Shown here piece by piece: positions 29,001 through 41,000 of a stretch of DNA of 64,000 nucleotides (its first letter is position 1; each line of letters starts with the position of its first letter). This DNA is from Baylisascaris procyonis (Eukaryota; Nematoda; Chromadorea; Rhabditida; Ascarididae), in NCBI GenBank assembly GCA_037389465.1, contig JAZARR010000164.1:687501-751500 (forward strand), written 5' to 3'. A program made the translations under genes and the position numbers. A model generated the notes under the pieces. That model did not search any database. It was not told where the DNA came from and was given only the letters and a program-made list of their open reading frames with translations.

Positions 29001-32000
29001 CTATTTTTTATCGATAACCTTGCCTTATTGGTACTGCCATTGTCTCATCAATACCTTATCAACAACCTCTTTGCTTATTGCTAGTATCATTGTCTTATCA
29101 GTATCTTATCAACACTCGCTATGCTATTTTTTATCGATAACCTTGCCTTATTGGTACTGCCACTGTCTCATCAATACCTTATCAACAACCTCTTTGCTTA
29201 TTGCTAGTATCATTGTCTTATCAGTATCTTATCAACACTCGCTATGCTATTTTTTATCGATAACCTTGCCTTATTGGTACTGCCATTGTCTCATCAATAC
29301 CTTATCAACAACCTCTTTGCTTATTGCTAGTATCATTGTCTTATCAGTATCTTATCAACACTCGCTATGCTATTTTTTATCGATAACCTTGCCTTATTGG
29401 TACTGCCACTGTCTCATCAATACCTTATCAACAACCTCTTTGCTTATTGCTAGTATCATTGTCTTATCAGTATCTTATCAACACTCGCTATGCTATTTTT
29501 TATCGATAACCTTGCCTTATTGGTACTGCCACTGTCTCATCAATACCTTATCAACAACCTCTTTGCTTATTGCTAGTATCATTGTCTTATCAGTATCTTA
29601 TCAACACTCGCTATGCTATTTTTTATCGATAACCTTGCCTTATTGGTACTGCCACTGTCTCATCAATGCCTTATCAACAACCTCTTTGCTTATTGCTAGT
29701 ATCATTGTCTTATCAGTATCTTATCAACACTCGCTATGCTATTTTTTATCGATAACCTTGCCTTATTGGTACTGCCATTGTCTCATCAATACCTTATCAA
29801 CAACCTCTTTGCTTATTGCTAGTATCATTGTCTTATCAGTATCTTATCAACACTCGCTATGCTATTTTTTATCGATAACCTTGCCTTATTGGTACTGCCA
29901 CTGTCTCATCAATACCTTATCAACAACCTCTTTGCTTATTGCTAGTATCATTGTCTTATCGGTATCTTATCAACACTCGCTATGCTATTTTTTATCGATA
30001 ACCTTGCCTTATTGGTACTGCCACTGTCTCATCAATACCTTATCAACAACCTCTTTGCTTATTGCTAGTATCATTGTCTTATCAGTATCTTATCAACACT
30101 CGCTATGCTATTTTTTATCGATAACCTTGCCTTATTGGTACTGCCATTGTCTCATCAATACCTTATCAACAACCTCTTTGCTTATTGCTAGTATCATTGT
30201 CTTATCAGTATCTTATCAACACTCGCTATGCTATTTTTTATCGATAACCTTGCCTTATTGGTACTGCCATTGTCTCATCAATACCTTATCAACAACCTCT
30301 TTGCTTATTGCTAGTATCATTGTCTTATCAGTATCTTATCAACACTCGCTATGCTATTTTTTATCGATAACATTGCCTTATTGGTACTGCCATTGTCTCA
30401 TCAATACCTTATCAACAACCTCTTTGCTTATTGCTAGTATCATTGTCTTATCAGTATCTTATCAACACTCGCTATGCTATTTTTTATCGATAACCTTGCC
30501 TTATTGGTACTGCCATTGTCTCATCAATACCTTATCAACAACCTCTTTGCTTATTGCTAGTATCATTGTCTTATCAGTATCTTATCAACACTCGCTATGC
30601 TATTTTTTATCGATAACCTTGCCTTATTGGTACTGCCATTGTCTCATCAATACCTTATCAACAACCTCTTTGCTTATTGCTAGTATCATTGTCTTATCAG
30701 TATCTTATCAACACTCGCTATGCTATTTTTTATCGATAACCTTGCCTTATTGTTACTGCCACTGTCTCATCAATACCTTATCAACAACCTCTTTGCTTAT
30801 TGCTAGTATCATTGTCTTATCAGTATCTTATCAACACTCGCTATGCTATTTTTTATCGATAACCTTGCCTTATTGGTACTGCCATTGTCTCATCAATACC
30901 TTATCAACAACCTCTTTGCTTATTGCTAGTATCATTGTCTTATCAGTATCTTATCAACACTCGCTATGCTATTTTTTATCGATAACCTTGCCTTATTGGT
31001 ACTGCCATTGTCTCATCAATACCTTATCAACAACCTCTTTGCTTATTGCTAGTATCATTGTCTTATCAGTATCTTATCAACACTCGCTATGCTATTTTTT
31101 ATCGATAACCTTGCCTTATTGGTACTGCCACTGTCTCATCAATACCTTATCAACAACCTCTTTGCTTATTGCTAGTATCATTGTCTTATCAGTATCTTAT
31201 CAACACTCGCTATGCTATTTTTTATCGATAACCTTGCCTTATTGGTACTGCCATTGTCTCATCAATACCTTATCAACAACCTCTTTGCTTATTGCTAGTA
31301 TCATTGTCTTATCAGTATCTTATCAACACTCGCTATGCTATTTTTTATCGATAACCTTGCCTTATTGGTACTGCCACTGTCTCATCAATACCTTATCAAC
31401 AACCTCTTTGCTTATTGCTAGTATCATTGTCTTATCAGTATCTTATCAACACTCGCTATGCTATTTTTTATCGATAACCTTGCCTTATTGGTACTGCCAC
31501 TGTCTCATCAATACCTTATCAACAACCTCTTTGCTTATTGCTAGTATCATTGTCTTATCAGTATCTTATCAACACTCGCTATGCTATTTTTTATCGATAA
31601 CCTTGCCTTATTGGTACTGCCACTGTCTCATCAATACCTTATCAACAACCTCTTTGCTTATTGCTAGTATCATTGTCTTATCGGTATCTTATCAACACTC
31701 GCTATGCTATTTTTTATCGATAACCTTGCCTTATTGGTACTGCCACTGTCTCATCAATACCTTATCAACAACCTCTTTGCTTATTGCTAGTATCATTGTC
31801 TTATCAGTATCTTATCAACACTCGCTATGCTATTTTTTATCGATAACCTTGCCTTATTGGTACTGCCACTGTCTCATCAATACCTTATCAACAACCTCTT
31901 TGCTTATTGCTAGTATCATTGTCTTATCAGTATCTTATCAACACTCGCTATGCTATTTTTTATCGATAACCTTGCCTTATTGGTACTGCCACTGTCTCAT

Positions 32001-35000
32001 CAATGCCTTATCAACAACCTCTTTGCTTATTGCTAGTATCATTGTCTTATCAGTATCTTATCAACACTCGCTATGCTATTTTTTATCGATAACCTTGCCT
32101 TATTGGTACTGCCATTGTCTCATCAATACCTTATCAACAACCTCTTTGCTTATTGCTAGTATCATTGTCTTATCAGTATCTTATCAACACTCGCTATGCT
32201 ATTTTTTATCGATAACCTTGCCTTATTGGTACTGCCACTGTCTCATCAATACCTTATCAACAACCTCTTTGCTTATTGCTAGTATCATTGTCTTATCGGT
32301 ATCTTATCAACACTCGCTATGCTATTTTTTATCGATAACCTTGCCTTATTGGTACTGCCACTGTCTCATCAATACCTTATCAACAACCTCTTTGCTTATT
32401 GCTAGTATCATTGTCTTATCAGTATCTTATCAACACTCGCTATGCTATTTTTTATCGATAACCTTGCCTTATTGGTACTGCCATTGTCTCATCAATACCT
32501 TATCAACAACCTCTTTGCTTATTGCTAGTATCATTGTCTTATCAGTATCTTATCAACACTCGCTATGCTATTTTTTATCGATAACCTTGCCTTATTGGTA
32601 CTGCCATTGTCTCATCAATACCTTATCAACAACCTCTTTGCTTATTGCTAGTATCATTGTCTTATCAGTATCTTATCAACACTCGCTATGCTATTTTTTA
32701 TCGATAACATTGCCTTATTGGTACTGCCATTGTCTCATCAATACCTTATCAACAACCTCTTTGCTTATTGCTAGTATCATTGTCTTATCAGTATCTTATC
32801 AACACTCGCTATGCTATTTTTTATCGATAACCTTGCCTTATTGGTACTGCCATTGTCTCATCAATACCTTATCAACAACCTCTTTGCTTATTGCTAGTAT
32901 CATTGTCTTATCAGTATCTTATCAACACTCGCTATGCTATTTTTTATCGATAACCTTGCCTTATTGGTACTGCCATTGTCTCATCAATACCTTATCAACA
33001 ACCTCTTTGCTTATTGCTAGTATCATTGTCTTATCAGTATCTTATCAACACTCGCTATGCTATTTTTTATCGATAACCTTGCCTTATTGTTACTGCCACT
33101 GTCTCATCAATACCTTATCAACAACCTCTTTGCTTATTGCTAGTATCATTGTCTTATCAGTATCTTATCAACACTCGCTATGCTATTTTTTATCGATAAC
33201 CTTGCCTTATTGGTACTGCCACTGTCTCATCAATACCTTATCAACAACCTCTTTGCTTATTGCTAGTATCATTGTCTTATCGGTATCTTATCAACACTCG
33301 CTATGCTATTTTTTATCGATAACCTTGCCTTATTGGTACTGCCATTGTCTCATCAATACCTTATCAACAACCTCTTTGCTTATTGCTAGTATCATTGTCT
33401 TATCAGTATCTTATCAACACTCGCTATGCTATTTTTTATCGATAACCTTGCCTTATTGGTACTGCCATTGTCTCATCAATACCTTATCAACAACCTCTTT
33501 GCTTATTGCTAGTATCATTGTCTTATCAGTATCTTATCAACACTCGCTATGCTATTTTTTATCGATAACCTTGCCTTATTGGTACTGCCACTGTCTCATC
33601 AATACCTTATCAACAACCTCTTTGCTTATTGCTAGTATCATTGTCTTATCAGTATCTTATCAACACTCGCTATGCTATTTTTTATCGATAACCTTGCCTT
33701 ATTGGTACTGCCACTGTCTCATCAATACCTTATCAACAACCTCTTTGCTTATTGCTAGTATCATTGTCTTATCGGTATCTTATCAACACTCGCTATGCTA
33801 TTTTTGTAGTTCCTCGCTATTATTGACTCACCAGCACTGCGTTTCATCGACATCGTTATTGAACTATTTTTTATCGATAACCTTGCCTTATTGGTACTGC
33901 CACTGTCTCATCAATACCTTATCAACAACCTCTTTGCTTATTGCTAGTATCATTGTCTTATCAGTATCTTATCAACACTCGCTATGCTATTTTTTATCGA
34001 TAACCTTGCCTTATTGGTACTGCCATTGTCTCATCAATACCTTATCAACAACCTCTTTGCTTATTGCTAGTATCATTGTCTTATCAGTATCTTATCAACA
34101 CTCGCTATGCTATTTTTTATCGATAACCTTGCCTTATTGGTACTGCCATTGTCTCATCAATACCTTATCAACAACCTCCTTGCTTATTGCTAGTATCATT
34201 GTCTTATCAGTATCTTATCAACACTCGCTATGCTATTTTTTATCGATAACCTTGCCTTATTGGTACTGCCATTGTCTCATCAATACCTTATCAACAACCT
34301 CTTTGCTTATTGCTAGTATCATTGTCTTATCAGTATCTTATCAACACTCGCTATGCTATTTTTTATCGATAACCTTGCCTTATTGGTACTGCCATTGTCT
34401 CATCAATACCTTATCAACAACCTCTTTGCTTATTGCTAGTATCATTGTCTTATCAGTATCTTATCAACACTCGCTATGCTATTTTTTATCGATAACCTTG
34501 CCTTATTGGTACTGCCACTGTCTCATCAATACCTTATCAACAACCTCTTTGCTTATTGCTAGTATCATTGTCTTATCGGTATCTTATCAACACTCGCTAT
34601 GCTATTTTTTATCGATAACCTTGCCTTATTGGTACTGCCATTGTCTCATCAATACCTTATCAACAACCTCTTTGCTTATTGCTAGTATCATTGTCTTATC
34701 AGTATCTTATCAACACTCGCTATGCTATTTTTTATCGATAACCTTGCCTTATTGGTACTGCCGTTGTCTCATCAATACCTTATCAACAACCTCTTTGCTT
34801 ATTGCTAGTATCATTGTCTTATCAGTATCTTATCAACACTCGCTATGCTATTTTTTATCGATAACCTTGCCTTATTGGTACTGCCATTGTCTCATCAATA
34901 CCTTATCAACAACCTCTTTGCTTATTGCTAGTATCATTGTCTTATCAGTATCTTATCAACACTCGCTATGCTATTTTTTATCGATAACCTTGCCTTATTG

Positions 35001-38000
35001 GTACTGCCATTGTCTCATCAATACCTTATCAACAACCTCTTTGCTTATTGCTAGTATCATTGTCTTATCAGTATCTTATCAACACTCGCTATGCTATTTT
35101 TTATCGATAACCTTGCCTTATTGGTACTGCCACTGTCTCATCAATACCTTATCAACAACCTCTTTGCTTATTGCTAGTATCATTGTCTTATCGGTATCTT
35201 ATCAACACTCGCTATGCTATTTTTTATCGATAACCTTGCCTTATTGGTACTGCCATTGTCTCATCAATACCTTATCAACAACCTCTTTGCTTATTGCTAG
35301 TATCATTGTCTTATCAGTATCTTATCAACACTCGCTATGCTATTTTTTATCGATAACCTTGCCTTATTGGTACTGCCATTGTCTCATCAATACCTTATCA
35401 ACAACCTCTTTGCTTATTGCTAGTATCATTGTCTTATCAGTATCTTATCAACACTCGCTATGCTATTTTTTATCGATAACCTTGCCTTATTGGTACTGCC
35501 ATTGTCTCATCAATACCTTATCAACAACCTCTTTGCTTATTGCTAGTATCATTGTCTTATCAGTATCTTATCAACACTCGCTATGCTATTTTTTATCGAT
35601 AACCTTGCCTTATTGGTACTGCCATTGTCTCATCAATACCTTATCAACAACCTCTTTGCTTATTGCTAGTATCATTGTCTTATCGGTATCTTATCAACAC
35701 TCGCTATGCTATTTTTTATCGATAACCTTGCCTTATTGGTGCTGCCATTGTCTCATCAATACCTTATCAACAACCTCTTTGCTTATTGCTAGTATCATTG
35801 TCTTATCAGTATCTTATCAACACTCGCTATGCTATTTTTTATCGATAACCTTGCCTTATTGGTACTGCCACTGTCTCATCAATACCTTATCAACAACCTC
35901 TTTGCTTATTGCTAGTATCATTGTCTTATCGGTATCTTATCAACACTCGCTATGCTATTTTTTATCGATAACCTTGCCTTATTGGTACTGCCATTGTCTC
36001 ATCAATACCTTATCAACAACCTCTTTGCTTATTGCTAGTATCATTGTCTTATCAGTATCTTATCAACACTCGCTATGCTATTTTTTATCGATAACCTTGC
36101 CTTATTGGTACTGCCGTTGTCTCATCAATACCTTATCAACAACCTCTTTGCTTATTGCTAGTATCATTGTCTTATCAGTATCTTATCAACACTCGCTATG
36201 CTATTTTTTATCGATAACCTTGCCTTATTGGTACTGCCATTGTCTCATCAATACCTTATCAACAACCTCTTTGCTTATTGCTAGTATCATTGTCTTATCA
36301 GTATCTTATCAACACTCGCTATGCTATTTTTTATCGATAACCTTGCCTTATTGGTACTGCCATTGTCTCATCAATACCTTATCAACAACCTCTTTGCTTA
36401 TTGCTAGTATCATTGTCTTATCAGTATCTTATCAACACTCGCTATGCTATTTTTTATCGATAACCTTGCCTTATTGGTACTGCCACTGTCTCATCAATAC
36501 CTTATCAACAACCTCTTTGCTTATTGCTAGTATCATTGTCTTATCGGTATCTTATCAACACTCGCTATGCTATTTTTTATCGATAACCTTGCCTTATTGG
36601 TACTGCCATTGTCTCATCAATACCTTATCAACAACCTCTTTGCTTATTGCTAGTATCATTGTCTTATCAGTATCTTATCAACACTCGCTATGCTATTTTT
36701 TATCGATAACCTTGCCTTATTGGTACTGCCATTGTCTCATCAATACCTTATCAACAACCTCTTTGCTTATTGCTAGTATCATTGTCTTATCAGTATCTTA
36801 TCAACACTCGCTATGCTATTTTTTATCGATAACCTTGCCTTATTGGTACTGCCATTGTCTCATCAATACCTTATCAACAACCTCTTTGCTTATTGCTAGT
36901 ATCATTGTCTTATCAGTATCTTATCAACACTCGCTATGCTATTTTTTATCGATAACCTTGCCTTATTGGTACTGCCATTGTCTCATCAATACCTTATCAA
37001 CAACCTCTTTGCTTATTGCTAGTATCATTGTCTTATCGGTATCTTATCAACACTCGCTATGCTATTTTTTATCGATAACCTTGCCTTATTGGTGCTGCCA
37101 TTGTCTCATCAATACCTTATCAACAACCTCTTTGCTTATTGCTAGTATCATTGTCTTATCAGTATCTTATCAACACTCGCTATGCTATTTTTTATCGATA
37201 ACCTTGCCTTATTGGTACTGCCATTGTCTCATCAATACCTTATCAACAACCTCTTTGCTTATTGCTAGTATCATTGTCTTATCAGTATCTTATCAACACT
37301 CGCTATGCTATTTTTTATCGATAACCTTGCCTTATTGGTACTGCCATTGTCTCATCAATACCTTATCAACAACCTCTTTGCTTATTGCTAGTATCATTGT
37401 CTTATCGGTATCTTATCAACACTCGCTATGCTATTTTTTATCGATAACCTTGCCTTATTGGTGCTGCCATTGTCTCATCAATACCTTATCAACAACCTCT
37501 TTGCTTATTGCTAGTATCATTGTCTTATCAGTATCTTATCAACACTCGCTATGCTATTTTTTATCGATAACCTTGCCTTATTGGTACTGCCATTGTCTCA
37601 TCAATACCTTATCAACAACCTCTTTGCTTATTGCTAGTATCATTGTCTTATCAGTATCTTATCAACACTCGCTATGCTATTTTTTATCGATAACCTTGCC
37701 TTATTGGTACTGCCGTTGTCTCATCAATACCTTATCAACAACCTCTTTGCTTATTGCTAGTATCATTGTCTTATCAGTATCTTATCAACACTCGCTATGC
37801 TATTTTTTATCGATAACCTTGCCTTATTGGTACTGCCATTGTCTCATCAATACCTTATCAACAACCTCTTTGCTTATTGCTAGTATCATTGTCTTATCAG
37901 TATCTTATCAACACTCGCTATGCTATTTTTTATCGATAACCTTGCCTTATTGGTACTGCCATTGTCTCATCAATACCTTATCAACAACCTCTTTGCTTAT

Positions 38001-41000
38001 TGCTAGTATCATTGTCTTATCAGTATCTTATCAACACTCGCTATGCTATTTTTTATCGATAACCTTGCCTTATTGGTACTGCCACTGTCTCATCAATACC
38101 TTATCAACAACCTCTTTGCTTATTGCTAGTATCATTGTCTTATCGGTATCTTATCAACACTCGCTATGCTATTTTTTATCGATAACCTTGCCTTATTGGT
38201 ACTGCCATTGTCTCATCAATACCTTATCAACAACCTCTTTGCTTATTGCTAGTATCATTGTCTTATCAGTATCTTATCAACACTCGCTATGCTATTTTTT
38301 ATCGATAACCTTGCCTTATTGGTACTGCCATTGTCTCATCAATACCTTATCAACAACCTCTTTGCTTATTGCTAGTATCATTGTCTTATCAGTATCTTAT
38401 CAACACTCGCTATGCTATTTTTTATCGATAACCTTGCCTTATTGGTACTGCCATTGTCTCATCAATACCTTATCAACAACCTCTTTGCTTATTGCTAGTA
38501 TCATTGTCTTATCAGTATCTTATCAACACTCGCTATGCTATTTTTTATCGATAACCTTGCCTTATTGGTACTGCCATTGTCTCATCAATACCTTATCAAC
38601 AACCTCTTTGCTTATTGCTAGTATCATTGTCTTATCGGTATCTTATCAACACTCGCTATGCTATTTTTTATCGATAACCTTGCCTTATTGGTACTGCCAT
38701 TGTCTCATCAATACCTTATCAACAACCTCTTTGCTTATTGCTAGTATCATTGTCTTATCAGTATCTTATCAACACTCGCTATGCTATTTTTTATCGATAA
38801 CCTTGCCTTATTGGTACTGCCGTTGTCTCATCAATACCTTATCAACAACCTCTTTGCTTATTGCTAGTATCATTGTCTTATCAGTATCTTATCAACACTC
38901 GCTATGCTATTTTTTATCGATAACCTTGCCTTATTGGTACTGCCATTGTCTCATCAATACCTTATCAACAACCTCTTTGCTTATTGCTAGTATCATTGTC
39001 TTATCAGTATCTTATCAACACTCGCTATGCTATTTTTTATCGATAACCTTGCCTTATTGGTACTGCCATTGTCTCATCAATACCTTATCAACAACCTCTT
39101 TGCTTATTGCTAGTATCATTGTCTTATCAGTATCTTATCAACACTCGCTATGCTATTTTTTATCGATAACCTTGCCTTATTGGTACTGCCATTGTCTCAT
39201 CAATACCTTATCAACAACCTCTTTGCTTATTGCTAGTATCATTGTCTTATCAGTATCTTATCAACACTCGCTATGCTATTTTTTATCGATAACCTTGCCT
39301 TATTGGTACTGCCATTGTCTCATCAATACCTTATCAACAACCTCTTTGCTTATTGCTAGTATCATTGTCTTATCAGTATCTTATCAACACTCGCTATGCT
39401 ATTTTTTATCGATAACCTTGCCTTATTGGTACTGCCATTGTCTCATCAATACCTTATCAACAACCTCTTTGCTTATTGCTAGTATCATTGTCTTATCGGT
39501 ATCTTATCAACACTCGCTATGCTATTTTTTATCGATAACCTTGCCTTATTGGTACTGCCATTGTCTCATCAATACCTTATCAACAACCTCTTTGCTTATT
39601 GCTAGTATCATTGTCTTATCAGTATCTTATCAACACTCGCTATGCTATTTTTTATCGATAACCTTGCCTTATTGGTACTGCCACTGTCTCATCAATACCT
39701 TATCAACAACCTCTTTGCTTATTGCTGGTATCATTGTCTTATCGGTATCTTATCAACACTCGCTATGCTATTTTTTATCGATAACCTTGCCTTATTGGTA
39801 CTGCCATTGTCTCATCAATACCTTATCAACAACCTCTTTGCTTATTGCTAGTATCATTGTCTTATCAGTATCTTATCAACACTCGCTATGCTATTTTTTA
39901 TCGATAACCTTGCCTTATTGGTACTGCCACTGTCTCATCAATACCTTATCAACAACCTCTTTGCTTATTGCTAGTATCATTGTCTTATCGGTATCTTATC
40001 AACACTCGCTATGCTATTTTTTATCGATAACCTTGCCTTATTGGTACTGCCATTGTCTCATCAATACCTTATCAACAACCTCTTTGCTTATTGCTAGTAT
40101 TATTGTCTTATCAGTATCTTATCAACACTCGCTATGCTATTTTTTATCGATAACCTTGCCTTATTGGTACTGCCATTGTCTCATCAATACCTTATCAACA
40201 ACCTCTTTGCTTATTGCTAGTATCGTTGTCTTATCAGTATCTTGTCAACACTCGCTATGCTATTTTTTATCGATAACCTTGCCTTATTGGTACTGCCACT
40301 GTCTCATCAATACCTTATCAACAACCTCTTTGCTTATTGCTAGTATCATTGTCTTATCGGTATCTTATCAACACTCGCTATGCTATTTTTGTAGTTCCTC
40401 GCTATTATTGACTCACCAGCACTGCGTTTCATCGACATCGTTATTGAATAATCGTGCTGCTGTTCACTTACCGATATTCTTATTGCCTTACCAGTGCTTT
40501 TGTTATCTTATCAATGGTGACTTACGTTGCTGTCAATAGCAGCGTTATCATATCACTAGTATTATTGCCTTATCGGTGTCATTGTTGTCTTAGTAGCAGT
40601 ATTATTTTATCAATGCATCAACATCAGCTGCACACGTTAGTCATTATGCGTTAAGTTATTTATGAGATTTCATCTGAATGCTCGCGTTGATTTCATTAAG
40701 TACTGTTTTATTTTCTGTTGCTATTTTAGGTTACCGGAAAGCGGCTCCGATGAGAAACTCCTTGCTGGGTCGAATAGGCTAGCGGACAATGCGGGTCGTT
40801 CAGGAAATGAGGATTCGCTAACACCAGCGGTAATGAATGAAAGCACAAAAAAATTAAGGAGTGGTGTCGAAAAGTTAAGTGCGTCTTCGCTGATGATAAC
40901 CGCAACGAGCAGCCAGGTTCATCCTCCAGTACACTCGAGTTGCGCAACTTCCAACACTTCTATGACACAGCAGACATCCACTGCAAGTCGACTTCTTCTT

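Larger units (their letters stand above)
14984..40390 (+). repeat. 123 bp tandem satellite, 206 units
   Basis: The marker ATCGATAACC occurs at 14988 and then every 123 bases with no phase slip to 33684 (153 units). It restarts at 33873 and runs to 40269 (53 units). Units differ only by single-base substitutions; the main variable sites are CCATTG/CCACTG, TTATCGGTA/TTATCAGTA and CTATCC/CTATGC. Each unit carries a palindrome, TTATCGATAA, and about five TTATC/GATAA motifs. The array is AT-rich and lies in the sense orientation within the TONSL transcript. A stop-free frame on the + strand arises because 123 is divisible by 3. I do not consider it coding. Confidence 0.97.
14419..40729 (+). other. 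26.3 kb TONSL intron filled by a satellite array
   Basis: The intron is bounded by GTACGT and CTATTTTAG. It consists of about 565 bases of unique left flank, the 123 bp satellite, and about 340 bases of right flank. The left flank holds short direct repeats of TAGTAATTAC near 14755-14790. It also holds stray CTTATC motifs (for example 14933-14955) that resemble pieces of the satellite unit. Confidence 0.85.

Noticed and set aside
14984..40390. CRISPR-like regular repeat array
   Set aside because: Units are contiguous copies without unique spacers, and the context is a eukaryotic intron.
14984..40390. Centromeric or telomeric array
   Set aside because: The array is finite with unique flanks on both sides inside a gene. 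Unit and position give no evidence for centromere function.
14920..40539. Giant hydrophobic repeat protein encoded by the array
   Set aside because: It exists only because the unit is a multiple of three with one open frame. It has no splice or start context, has synonymous and non-synonymous variants alike, lies in the intron of a phase-consistent gene, and is broken by a stop near 17714.
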